Positions 1 through 9,668 of a stretch of DNA of 64,000 bases are shown one piece after another; positions within the stretch are counted from its first letter, which is position 1; every line of letters starts with the position of its first letter. The notes beneath the pieces are model-generated. The model was not told the DNA's origin. It searched no databases and saw only the letters and a list, made by a program, of their open reading frames with translations. A program made the position numbers and the translations under genes. The stretch is from Lepus europaeus (taxonomy: Eukaryota > Chordata > Mammalia > Lagomorpha > Leporidae). The stretch is taken from NCBI RefSeq assembly GCF_033115175.1, contig NC_084831.1, positions 13,054,540 to 13,118,539 on the forward strand, in the 5' to 3' direction.

Positions 1-253
1 CCCAAGACCCCACTCAGCTTGGGTGTGGTCGGGGGCAGAAGTCCACAGGCCGGGGTCACGTCCAGGGGTCACGTCCAGCCATCCAGTATCCCTTCCCAGG
101 CCTCCCACCAGCTTTTTAACCCCACCCCGCAGACACACCCTTCCCTCTCAGCCCTCAGGGCGGGAGAGTCTGGCAGACCCATTTGTCCCAAGCATGGGGG
201 ACCCGAGCCTCCCCCCAACAGGAAGCAATTACACCTGAAAGGGGCCACACTGT
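1..253. other. intergenic sequence, no feature recognised
   Basis: GC-rich unique sequence before the first CSINE. It is open in some frames, but no exon-like signal or recognisable protein is seen. Confidence 0.6.
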
Positions 254-541
254 GGGCCCAGGGCTGTGGCACACTGGGTGAGGTCACCGCCTGCCGTGCC
301 AGCGTCCCACATGGGCACCGGTTCAAGTCCCGGCTGCTCCACCTCCCATCCAGCTCCCCACTGATGAAAAAGCAGCAGAGGCCGGCCCAGGAGCTTAGGC
401 CCCTGCCCCCGTGTGGGAGACCCAGACGGAGGTCTGGCCAGGGTGGCCACCTGGGGAGTAAACCAGCGGATGGACGATCTCTTTGTGTCTCTCCTTCTCT
501 CTCTGTCACTCTGCCTTTCAAATAAGTAACATAAATCTTTT
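254..541 (+). mobile_element. CSINE, classic subtype, diverged
   Basis: The B-box-like GGTTCAAGTCC lies near 319. The body includes GGGGAGTAAACCAGCGGATGG and the tail is an AAATAAGTAACATAAATC variant. The core between the two boxes differs widely from other copies, so this looks old. Confidence 0.85.
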
Positions 542-863
542 ATTGCGTCTTAATGAGCCACTCTGGGCAGGTTCTGATCACTGCCTATGGCCACGCCAAG
601 GTCCCGGCGAAGGGCAGAGACCCCTCCTTGGCATCCCAGAATCACAGCCCCCAGTGGCACACACGGCCACCAGGGCTTCCCTCCACAAGGCGCAGCCCTC
701 TCACAGCCCCAAGCTCAGGATGGCTCAGTTCTCTTTCCAGACCGAAATGAGGCAGACAAGCCTGTGCCGGAGCCTGGGTCCCGGCCACGAGTCCTGTGGT
801 TTTCAAGCTGCAGGCTGTCACACACCTGGGGTGTGAGATCCGGCTTGGGGGCCATGAGCAGCA
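542..863. other. intergenic sequence, no feature recognised
   Basis: Unique sequence between two CSINEs. I see no exon, RNA or repeat here. Confidence 0.6.
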
Positions 864-1166
864 TTAAAAAATGATTTATTTATTTGAAAGGCAGAAAGAG
901 AGAGAGGTCTTCCATCTGCTGGTTCACTCCCCAGATGGCCACAATGGCCGGAGCTGTGCTGATCCGAAGCCAGGAGCCAGGAGCTTCTTCTGGGTCTCCC
1001 ACGAGGGTGCAGGGGCCCAAGGACTTGGGCCATCTTCTACTGCTTTCCCAGGCCAGAGCAGAGAGCTGGATCGGAAGTGGAGCAGCCGGGACTCGAACTG
1101 GCGCCCATATGGGATGTCAGCACTGCAGGCAGTGGCTTTACCTGCTATGCCACAGCGCTGGCCCCA
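864..1166 (-). mobile_element. CSINE, classic subtype, full length
   Basis: In + orientation it starts with the reversed tail (TGATTTATTTATTTGAAAGG) and ends with the reversed head (GCCACAGCGCTGGCCCC). Confidence 0.92.
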
Positions 1167-1196
1167 GGAGCAGCATTTTTAAAAATGAAAGACTAC

Positions 1197-1536
1197 GGCC
1201 GGCGCCGTGGCTTAACAGGCTAATCCTCCGCCTTGCGGCGCTGGCACACCAGGTTCTAGTCCCGGTCGGGGCACCGATCCTGTCCCGGTTGCCCCTCTTC
1301 CAGGCCAGCTCTCTGCTGTGGCCAGGGAGTGCAGTGGAGGATGGCCCAGGTTCTTGGGCCCTGCACCCCATGGGAGACCAGGAGAAGCACCTGGCTCCTG
1401 GCTTCGGATCAGCACGATGTGCTGGCCGCAGCGGCCATTGGAGGGTGAACCAACGGCAAAAAGAAAGACCTTTCTCTCTGTCTCTCTCTCTCACTATCCA
1501 CTCTGCCTGTCAAAAATAATAATAAGAAAAAGAAAA
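1197..1536 (+). mobile_element. CSINE, GGCCGGCGCC subtype, full length
   Basis: This is the younger-looking subtype, with head GGCCGGCGCCGTGGCTTAAC, box GGTTCTAGTCCCGG, an 'ACTCTGCCTGTCAAAAATAA' 3' end and a short (AAT)n/A-rich tail. It starts 30 nt after a minus-strand copy. Confidence 0.93.
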
Positions 1537-1605
1537 CGCCCGTCTCCGCTGTGTAGTGGCAAGAGTGTGCAGGATACCGTAAAATGTATTTCTTTTTCTT
1601 GAAGC

Positions 1606-1633
1606 CTTGCTTATTTATATGAAAAGCAGAGTT

Positions 1634-1680
<47 letters not shown>
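1606..1680 (-). repeat. (GA)n microsatellite grown from a CSINE 3' end
   Basis: 45 nt of uninterrupted AG repeat at 1636-1680, preceded by TTATTTATATGAAAAGCAGA, which is a reversed CSINE tail. The array probably expanded from the GA-rich part of a truncated copy. The 600 nt after it (1681-2279) are GC-rich unique sequence. Confidence 0.85.
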
Positions 1681-1685
<5 letters not shown>

Positions 1686-2279
1686 CCACCTGGGCCACTG
1701 ACGTGCCTCTCTCACTGTGAGCGGGGACCAGGGTGTTGGGAAGCCACGCCCACCCCTGCTCTCAGAAAGCGCGCCCTCTTCCCACGGAAGGGGTGGGGTG
1801 GCACCCTTTGGCCACTCAGACGTGAGGCCCCAGGAGACCTCAGGGTGGCATCACCCCCATTAGTGCCTCCTGCAGGATGCTTGGGGGAGAGCGAGGGGGG
1901 AGCAGCAGCAGCAGGGAGGTGGGCAGCGGCTCCCTCTGCTGAGAGCTCACTCCTTCCAGAAGGTTCCGTGCAGCTCCTCCAGCGCCCCCACATCCAGCCT
2001 GTCCTGGGGAAATCCTCAGGTGCCGGCCCCAGGGGACGGAGGCCTGAGACAGCGGGAGGGGTGCGGCGGGACAGCCCCGGAGGCAGGGATGGGGGCGGCA
2101 GGGGCAGGGGGCCTCCATCTGGGAGGTCTCTGAGAACAGGAATGGGCTCTCTGTGTAGAACAGTGGGCAGGTGTCTCCTGTGGGCGAGGCTCTGATGTCA
2201 CAGCCTGGGCAGAGGTGGGCAGGAAGTGCGCGGGGGAGGGGCAGTCAGCGTGGGACGGACAGAGCCACAGTGGCCCAGG

Positions 2280-2560
2280 GAAGAGATCTTTGTAGCAAGT
2301 CCCCTACCCACAACCCACATCTGGGTGCCCAGGCTCCAGTCCCAGCTCCACGCCTGATTGCCGCTTCCTGCTACTGGGCACCCTGGGAGGCAAAGGCTCA
2401 AGTACTCGGGTTCCAGCCTCCCACGCGAGAGGCCTGCATGGAGTATTTGGCTCCCGGCTCTAGCCTGGTCCAACCCCAGCCACTGCGGGCATTTGGGAAA
2501 TGACACAGTGGAGGATGGGAGATTGAGCTCTCTCTCTTTCAGAAAAATAATTGTTTTTCT
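2280..2560 (+). mobile_element. old CSINE-like element, degraded
   Basis: Recognisable by TCCAGTCCCAGCTCCA, GGCACCCTGGGAGGCA and CCCCAGCCACTGCGGGCATT spaced as in CSINEs, with a weak CT-rich 3' end at 2530-2550. Boundaries are approximate. Confidence 0.65.
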
Positions 2561-2774
2561 CACATCCCACAGGAATAAGTGTTCCCAGGAAAAGCCTGGA
2601 GCCTGACTTTGGAGGCCCAGCTCAGTCAACAAAAACCCCTAGGTGAAGCCCCCGTGCTCCTCACTCGTGCAGTGGAACAACGGCCAAATCCACGACAGGA
2701 ATGCGCCACGTGGGCCACGTGGCCACGTACGCGCCTGCAGCCACACCCAGGAGTAAAGGACTCGGGCGAAACGT

Positions 2775-3102
2775 CTTTTTTTTTTTTTGACAGGCAGAGT
2801 GGACAGTGAGAGAGAGACACAGAGAGAAAGGTCTTTCTTTGCCGTTGGTTCACCCCCCAATAGCCGCTGTGGCTGGCGCATCTCACTGATCTGAAGCCAG
2901 GAGCCAGGTGCTTCTCCTGGTCTCCCATGGGGTGCAGGGCCCAAGCACTTGGGCCATCCTCCACTGCACTCCCGGGCCACAGCAGAGAGCTGGCCTGGAA
3001 GAGGGGCAACTGGGACAGAATCCAGCGCCCCAACCGGGACTAGAACCCGGTGTGCCGGCGCCGCAGGCGGAGGATTAGCCTGTTGAGCCACAGCGCCGGC
3101 CG
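2775..3102 (-). mobile_element. CSINE, GGCCGGCGCC subtype, full length
   Basis: A poly(T) tract at 2777-2788, then a near-complete body, ends in reversed GGCCGGCGCTG at 3102. Flanks share GCGAAACG (2766-2773 and 3102-3109), a likely imperfect target-site duplication. Confidence 0.93.
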
Positions 3103-3339
3103 CGAAACGCATTTCAACCCAGCATCTCCATAACCCAGACAGGCACTGCACACAGGAAGTGGTGACGGCTCCCGACAGCCTCATCCGTGTCTGAGTCTTC
3201 CCAAGCCAGCGTGTGTTGTACACGTGCGACTTCCTGCATTTTGACTGTGTAGGGCGCAGGGTCTTGTGCACGGTGGGCACCTAGAGCCTTGCCAGTTCTG
3301 TGACTCGGAGGGCGTCGGGCGTGGTGGCCTCGATGCCGC

Positions 3340-3575
3340 CTGGGACCCCTGCATCCCACACGGAACACGCTGGGCTCCATCCTAGCTCTGTTCCCTGTTC
3401 CAGTTCCCTATTCACGTGCACCTGGGAGTGAGCAGCTGACAGGTCCCGGCCTGGGCTGACTTTCTGGCTCCTGGCTTTGGGCTGGCCCAGCCCCAGCCAC
3501 TGTGAACCTTTGGGGAACGAAACAGCTCTCTGTATACTGTCTCTGTGCCCTCCGAAATAAGTAAATACATTTATT
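3340..3575 (+). mobile_element. old CSINE-like element, 5' truncated or decayed
   Basis: It retains GACTTTCTGGCTCCTGGCTT, GGGCTGGCCCAGCCCCAGCC and the AAATAAGTAAATACATTTATT tail. The A-rich tail abuts the T-rich end of the next, inverted copy. Confidence 0.65.
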
Positions 3576-3576
3576 A

Positions 3577-3877
3577 AAATTTTATTTATATGAGAGGTAG
3601 AGTACAGAGAGAGAGAGGTCTTCCATCCACTGGTTCACTCCCCAATTGGCTGCAAAGGCTGGAGTTGTGCCGATCCAAAGCCAGGAGCCAGGAGCTTCTT
3701 CCGGGTCTCCCACGTGGGTGCAGGGGCCCAAGGACTTGGGCCATCTTCTCCTGCTTTCCCAGGCCAGAGCAGAGAGCTGGATCGGAAGAGGAGCAGCCGG
3801 GACTCGAACCCGCGCCCATATGGGATGCCAGCACTGCAGGCAGCAGCTTTACCCACTACACCACAGCGCCAGGCCCC
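3577..3877 (-). mobile_element. CSINE, classic subtype, full length
   Basis: A clear copy in inverted orientation, tail to tail with the degraded copy before it. The B box reads GGACTCGAACCCGCGCCC in + orientation. Confidence 0.92.
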
Positions 3878-4780
3878 AAATAAACTTTTAACTCCACTTT
3901 CCATGAATTTTTTCAAGTCCCTTCAGACATGGCTGGGCTGGGGTTCAGCTCCTGGGCCCCTCTGCTGATGCCCGGGTCTACACTGCTGGCCCCCGGGGAC
4001 TGAGCGGAGACGCCTGGCTCAGCGTCTGGCCTGCAGGAGACCCTGCATCAAACCGTTGCTGCTGCTACCACCCTCCACTGAGGCCAGCGCCGGCGTGGGA
4101 AGCGCCCCTGGGTGACCTCCCAGCACCGGGCCGCAACTGGGTCACGAGTGGCGGGCGGGCGGCATGCTGAGCTTCCCCTGCGCTGAGGGGAATTCGGCTC
4201 AGAGGCGACTTCCTCATGGCTCCGGTGCGTGCGGAGGCCTCCGAGGGAGGATGATTCAGGAGCTGAAGAGCCTGGGGCTTGCGGCTCTGGGGACGGGGGC
4301 GGGCTGGGAAGGGCCTGGTGGGATGGCAGCCCCGCCGGCGGCCCCAGGGCCAGAAGTCAGGTGTGGGCGACTCGTCTGGGTCCCACGGCCAGGCTCTTTG
4401 GAGGGGGCAGGGTTCAGGGCACCGGGGAGGGGGGCTCAGAGGTCAAAGGCTCAGGAGCCTGGACACACCCTTGGTCAGCCACTTGCCCGCCCGGGCCTGG
4501 GAAGGAAGGACGGACCTGCTTTAGGACAGGGTCAGCAGTCTGATTCCACCTGGTCCCAACAACTTCCGGCTTCGGGTGAGGCAGGCGACAGCTGCTCTAA
4601 AAATCACCCAGGCTCCTACTTTTTTCCCACCATCCCCCTGCAACGGCCACAGAGTCGGTGCCACTCGTGGCGGGACCATCTCAGACCAAGATGGCTCCCC
4701 ATAAGCCTCCCGATGGCCTCCAGCAGGAAACAGAAGCATCCCTGTCCCAGCATCCCCAGCCCATCCTGAGACTCACTCTG

Positions 4781-4872
4781 ATTGGTCCTGCTTCGATCAC
4801 GTGTGAACCCCTGAGCCAATCCCTGAAGCCAAAGCATTGGTGTATACCCATTGGCCGAATTCAGGTCACGTG
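4781..4872. promoter_or_regulatory. cluster of four CCAAT boxes and two TCACGTG E-boxes
   Basis: ATTGG/CCAAT cores at 4781, 4816, 4836 and 4850, and TCACGTG at 4797 and 4866, all within 92 nt. These are classic NF-Y and USF/bHLH-ZIP sites. Similar spaced CCAAT plus GTCACGTG patterns also occur in old interspersed repeats, so function is uncertain. Confidence 0.35.
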
Positions 4873-5054
4873 CTCCAGCTGGGCCTGCACCTGGGGACTG
4901 GGACACCCAGTAGGGGGAAATGGGTTCTCTCCGAGGCAGGGAGCCCCAGTGGACCCACTTCCGTGGGTGCTGCTCCCCTCTCTAGCTCAGGGCACTATGG
5001 CAAGTGTTCCTAACTCTATTCTAAAGGACACTTTTTTTGAAAGATGTTCCTGCC

Positions 5055-5075
5055 TCTGCCTGTAGGGGGCGCCAG
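5055..5075 (+). promoter_or_regulatory. candidate CTCF site
   Basis: CTGCCTGTAGGGGGCGCCAG matches the CCnnnAGGGGGCGC core of CTCF sites in + orientation. Judged by eye only. Confidence 0.35.
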
Positions 5076-5229
5076 CACAGTGGCAGGTACACAACCCCAG
5101 CTGAACTGACCAATGTCCAGAGAGCCCGGACACCAAGCGGGTAACCAGGGATCCTGTCTGCAGAGGAGAGGGAATCTGCCCACTGCTGCCCGGCCCCCTC
5201 AGCCCTTTCAGGAAACCCAGCTCGGGCAA

Positions 5230-5480
5230 ACCCACGGCCCACATCTGGTGCCAGGATTCAGGTTCTGGCTCAGGCGCCTGACTCCAGCTCCCTGCTAAGC
5301 GCCCCCTGGGAGGCAGCCGTGCTGGCTCGGGCAGCTGGGTCCCTGCCACCCACATGGGAGACCCGGCTTGAGCTCCTCCCTCCTGGCTTCATCCTGGAAT
5401 TTGGGGAGTGAACCAGCGGGTGGGAGTGCTGTCTCTCTCCGCCTCCCTCTTAAGTAAATAAACAAATTTTTAATTAATCT
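5230..5480 (+). mobile_element. old CSINE-like element
   Basis: It contains GACTCCAGCTCCCTGCTAAG, CACATGGGAGACCCGGCTTG and an AAGTAAATAAACAAA tail. The head is decayed. Confidence 0.75.
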
Positions 5481-5501
5481 TTTTTAAAAAAAGAAAGACC
5501 T

Positions 5502-5680
5502 TCAGGCCGGTGTAGCTCAGCAGATAAAGCCACTGCCTGCGGCGCCAACATCCCATGTGGGCGCCAGTTCATGTCCTGGTCCCTCCAGCTCCCTGCTGAT
5601 GCGCCTGGGAAAGCTGCAGAGGACGCCCCAAATGCCTGGGCCCTGCACCCACGTGGGAGACCTGGATGAAGCCAGGCTAT
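5502..5680 (+). mobile_element. CSINE, 3' truncated
   Basis: The head GGCCGGTGTAGCTCAGCAGA runs to about GTGGGAGACCTGGATGAAGC and then stops. No tail is present. Confidence 0.8.
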
Positions 5681-5789
5681 GGGGAGAGGATGACAGCCGT
5701 ACGCAGAGCTGCCTTGGACTCGGGAGGACGATGCCTGCCCAGTGTCCCTGCAGCCTAGGCTAATGCCAACCTGGTTCAATAAAGTCACA

Positions 5790-6063
5790 GGGGCTGGCAC
5801 TGTGGTGTAGTGGGTAAAGCCGCCACCTGCAGTCCCGGCTGCTTCACTTCCGATCCAGCTCTCTGCTGTGGCCTGGGAAAGCAGTGGAGGATGGCCCAAG
5901 TCCTTGGGCCTCTGCACCCACATGGGAGACCCAGAGGAAGTTCCTGGCTTTGGATCAGCGCAGCTCTGGCCATTATGGCCATCTGGGGAGTGAACCAATG
6001 GATGGAAGACCTCTCTCTCTCTCTCTGTAACTCTGCCTTTCAAATAAATAAATAAATCTTTAA
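5790..6063 (+). mobile_element. CSINE, classic subtype, internal deletion
   Basis: Complete head and tail, but the segment between CACCTGCAG and TCCCGGCTGC lacks about 30 nt found in other copies, including the first half of the B box. Confidence 0.92.
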
Positions 6064-7229
6064 AAATATATGATAGTGGAGCAGGGACAGCGCCACGAGC
6101 TCTGGCCACTCCCCTCCTTTGAAAGCCTCCTGCCCTGTGGCTGTGACCCCTGCCAGGAGTGGCCACCAGGTGCGGGCGAGGGCTGCGGGGCAGGCCCTGG
6201 CGCTTCTTGCACGCCCGCTCTGTGTTAAGCACTTCACACGCATTAAGTCACTCGCTTCCCCCTCGCCATGGCGACGTGGGGTGGGCGCCGTCGTCATCCC
6301 TGGTCGCCGAGAACGCTGGGGCTCGGGGGCAGCACTTGGCCGGAAGTGGCAGAGCTTGACCCCAGGTCTGTGCCATGGAAACAGCCCGTCTGAGGAGCAG
6401 GTGGCGCAGCTGGAGCCATCAGCTCTGCAGCCACCACCAAATCCTAGAAGCGCACAGTGGGGACAAGGATACCTCCGGGACGCCGAGGCTAGCCCAGGGC
6501 CTGACTGCGGCTGGTCCCGAGAAGGGACTTCACGACTCCCGGAGCAGGGGGACCCAGGCCAGGGCAGCGTGGTGGGGTGGCCTGAGCGCCTGTCACTCGG
6601 GCATCCCGGCAGAAGCTGGACGGGCAAGGGACGCAGTGGGGTGAGGATCCCTGCTCTGCAGGGGACGTCCTGGGGCTCGCGCTTGGATCAATCCTGGGGC
6701 TTCCAACTCCAAGTTCGGTTTGTCTAGCATGCGGCTGCCCCTCCAATGCGGGCTTTCCCAGGTGCCCCTCCTGCCGTGTCGCACCTGTGGCGGCTCCAGT
6801 GGCTGCTGCTGACCCCACGAGGGTCAGGAGTTTGACGGAGCGAGCCGAGGAGGGCTGGACACGGCTCCCAGTCCTCCCGAACTTCCAGGAAGTCTGCTCT
6901 GACCACCGCCCAGCCTGGCTGAGCTGGGCGCCCTCTTGTCCACCAACTCGGTCATCTCTGTCGCCCCGGTGACTTCTCTCCTCACTGGTCTCCAGCTGAC
7001 TGGATGGTGTCCACTCATTCCATCCCGAGTGCCTGGCTCAACTCCAGCCCCTACTGGGTCCTGGCAGAGCCACCTCCCCCAGCAAGTCTTCCCAGGTTGC
7101 CCCAGAGAGCATTAGGTGTCGCCTGCCCTCCCACAGCACTCAGCAGATGTCCGGGGATGCCAGAGGTGCAGAGAGAGCTCCTCCACCCCTCCCTTCCCGG
7201 GCCAGAGCGTGTTACTGCAATGAAAGAAG
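6064..7229. other. intergenic sequence, no gene recognised
   Basis: GC-rich unique sequence without an exon-like signal or clear repeat. Confidence 0.55.
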
Positions 7230-7300
7230 CAACAAATTAGCAGCGGGCTGGGAGGGTAATGATTAAAACAAGGGCATTGTTGTCAGGGCTGCTAATTGCA
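7230..7300. promoter_or_regulatory. AT-rich island with homeodomain/SOX-like sites
   Basis: In a GC-rich area this 70-nt block holds CAAATTAGC (7233), the palindrome TAATGATTA (7257-7265), CATTGTTGTC (7275) and GCTAATTGCAT (7291). The 10-mer AATTAGCAGC at 7235-7244 is the exact inverse complement of GCTGCTAATT at 7288-7297. It looks like a conserved non-coding element or enhancer core, but conservation is not testable here. Confidence 0.4.
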
Positions 7301-7868
7301 TACCTAAGGGCTGAGGCACTGTGCCTGCAGCCTGTTAACCCAAACCTCGCCTGCCTGCCGTGCCAGCCCAGCCCGGAAGGGCCCCAGAAACAGAGCTTAC
7401 GGGGCAGGCAGAGGTGCCCCAAAACAGTGGGTCCCAAGGGGGTGATGCCCCTGCTGTGTCTGGAGACACCTTTGAAACGACAGGTTCCCAAGGTCCTGGC
7501 CCTGACCCACGAACTCCGCGTCTGGGCGCTGAGCACCCGGGAATATGCATTCTTGACAAACTCCCGGGGTGATTCTGAAGCCCAGCCTCCATGTGGGGTT
7601 TCCAGCCCCCTCTGCACCCGAAAACCGGACAGAGCCCCTCCCACATCTGGCACAGGGGTGTGGCAGGATTCAGGAAGCCGCTCTCACCTCCAGCAGGGGG
7701 TGGGGGGACGCAGAGGATGGGATGGGCTCACCCAGGAAATGGGGCCAAGTCTTCCTCAGGAGCGGAAGGACCCAGGGCAGCCAGCTCTGTGGCTCTGGGC
7801 CCAGCAGATCTCCTAGGAAGCAGAGGGGCTTCAACCAAGGCCTCTCCAGAGTCCCGGGTGGTAACGGC

Positions 7869-7885
7869 GGGGGGGGGGGGGGGGG
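7869..7885 (+). repeat. run of 17 G
   Basis: A homopolymer able to form a G-quadruplex. It is also a likely place for a sequencing length error. Confidence 0.9.
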
Positions 7886-7983
7886 CGGTAAGGAGAGGCA
7901 GCAATAGGCCCACCTGCATGGATATATCTGCACAGTTAGCAAAGGTGAGATATTTGTGCATTGGTTTTCTTTTAATTTACCTT

Positions 7984-8278
7984 AATTTTTATTTATTTGA
8001 TCAGGCAGAGAGAAAGAGACCTTCCATCGGCTGGTTCATTCCCCAAAATGCGCACCACAGCCAGGGCTGGGTCAGGCTGAAGTTGGCTGCAGTCAGGAGC
8101 CTGGAGCTCCATCCGGGTCTCTCTGGGCAGCAGGGACCCGTCACCTGCTGCCTCCCGGGGTGCGCGTTAGCAGGGAGCTGGGTGGGAAGCGGAGCTGGGA
8201 CTTGAACTCCAGCCCTCACTGCTGAGACGCGGGCGTCCCAAGTGGCAGCGTAGCGCCCTGCACCGCAACGCCCGCCCC
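7984..8278 (-). mobile_element. old CSINE-like element
   Basis: A reversed TTATTTATTTGATCAGGCAG start and a GACCTTCCATCGGCTGGTTC segment, with the rest diverged. The head region reads GCGGGCGTCCC, a distinct older form. Confidence 0.8.
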
Positions 8279-8379
8279 TGCCTTACTTTGCTCCCAGGCT
8301 TCCTCCTCCACCCGAATTGTGTAGGCGTCAGGCGACTAAAAATGGCAAAACCGGAGTCCTTGAAGCGGTACTCCCGGCC

Positions 8380-8572
8380 ACTGCGCCTGCGAAGGCAGCG
8401 GAAGGCGGCCCAAATATTTGGGCCCTTACCACCCACATGGGAAACCCGGATGGAGTTCTCTGCTCCTGGCTTTGGCCTGGCCCAGCCCTGGAGGTTGTGG
8501 CCATTTGGGGAGTGAGCCAGCAGATGGAAGGTTTCTCTCTCCCCCACCTTCTGCCTTTAAATAAATAAAAGT
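8380..8572 (+). mobile_element. CSINE, 5' truncated
   Basis: Begins within the body (near CCACTGCGCCTGCGAAGGCA) and runs to the AAATAAATAAAAG tail. Confidence 0.85.
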
Positions 8573-8727
8573 TTTCCCAAAGGCTACCCCGTCCAGGTAA
8601 GTTACCTCCTCCAGGAACTTCATAAAAGTGTCACGTGTCTTGGTGACTCCAGTCACCCAGCATCCTCGGCGCCCTGACTTTCGGCTTTGTTTTGATTCAC
8701 CATTGCCGGTAGCACAGGGAGCCAAGG

Positions 8728-8902
8728 AGAGGGCTAAGCCAGGTGACCCCTGACCCAGTCCGCACACTGCTCTAATCCCCACAGTGCCCTCGCTGGGGCT
8801 CCCTCCAATCTGAGCATCCTCGGCCTCCTTGGAGCAGCTGCCGTCTCAGAAACCAAGCCAAGGTCAAGTCCCAGGGTCACAGTGCGCGTGGCCCACAGGT
8901 CC
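8728..8902. repeat. local duplication, copy 1
   Basis: Shares a collinear series of blocks with 10391-10555, including GAGGGCTAA, CACACTGCTCT, CCTCGGCCTCC, TCTCAGAAACC, GCCAAGGTCAAGTCC and GGCCCACAGGTCC. It is diverged by several small indels. Confidence 0.75.
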
Positions 8903-9036
8903 ATTTCTTGGCTGAGTTGCTCTTAAGCTGGCTTGGGACATGGACCTTAGCTGCATCCTGCGTTTCCAGGGAACACAGAGCCATAGCCTGCACCGCCTCG
9001 CCACGTGGTTCTGGGGACCGGGCTGCCTCGGCTGGC

Positions 9037-9069
9037 ACCTGGGCTGACACCTGGGCTGACACCTGGGCC
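9037..9069 (+). repeat. 12-nt tandem repeat, 2.75 copies
   Basis: The unit ACCTGGGCTGAC repeats without mismatch. Confidence 0.9.
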
Positions 9070-9329
9070 CTGTCACGCTCACCAGCTGCTCGCTCTCACC
9101 TGCGTCCACAGCTGGTCCCTGCTGGGAGCTGGGGCCCCGTGGCCAGTGATGGGGACAGGCAGCGAGACCGCAGTACCTGCCCTAGTGCCCTGGCTCGAGC
9201 TGGTGCACTGCCCCTTCCCCTGTCCCCTGTCCCCCAGGCGGAAGGGGGTAGTGCATGTGGGCATTTTGTCAACACACACCACATACACTCATACCTGCAT
9301 TTATGTGTTTCTGTGTGTCAGACCATCGG

Positions 9330-9668
9330 CTTGGGGCCAGCGCCGTGGCGTAGAGGGTTGGGCCTCTGCCTGTGGCACCAGCACCCATCTGGGCTCTGGG
9401 TCGAGTTCTGGCTGCTGCACTTCCCATCCAGCTCCCTGCGGATGCGCCTGGGAAAGCAGCAGCAGGTGGCCCAAGTCTTCCCACACGGGAGACCGGGAAG
9501 AAGCTCCTGGCTCCTGGCGTGGGCCTGGCCCAGCCCTGGCCAGTGCAGCCATTTGGGGAGTGAACCAGCAGATGGAGGATCTCTCCTCTATCTGTTTCTC
9601 TGTGTCTCTCTGTGTGTGTGACCTTCTCTGTCTTGAAACAAATCTTTAAAAAAAATAATAATAAAAAG
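9330..9668 (+). mobile_element. CSINE, classic subtype
   Basis: Head TTGGGGCCAGCGCCGTGGCG, with a tail ending AAATCTTTAAAAAAAATAATAA. The tail's 'TGTGTGTGTGTGACC' insertion replaces the usual CT-rich end. Confidence 0.92.

Larger units (their letters stand above)
3878..5229. other. intergenic stretch with a motif-rich island
   Basis: GC-rich at 4080-4560 with no gene evidence, then a CCAAT/E-box cluster (4781-4872) and a CTCF-like motif (5055-5075). The rest is unremarkable. Confidence 0.55.

Noticed and set aside
4164-4769. 201-codon open frame on the + strand
   Set aside because: No recognisable domain, a chance frame in high-GC DNA, and no splice or promoter context.
5474-6232. 252-codon open frame on the - strand
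   Set aside because: Mostly the reverse strand of two CSINEs. Similar 'ADPKPGARS' and 'SSTAFPG' peptides recur across the window for the same reason.
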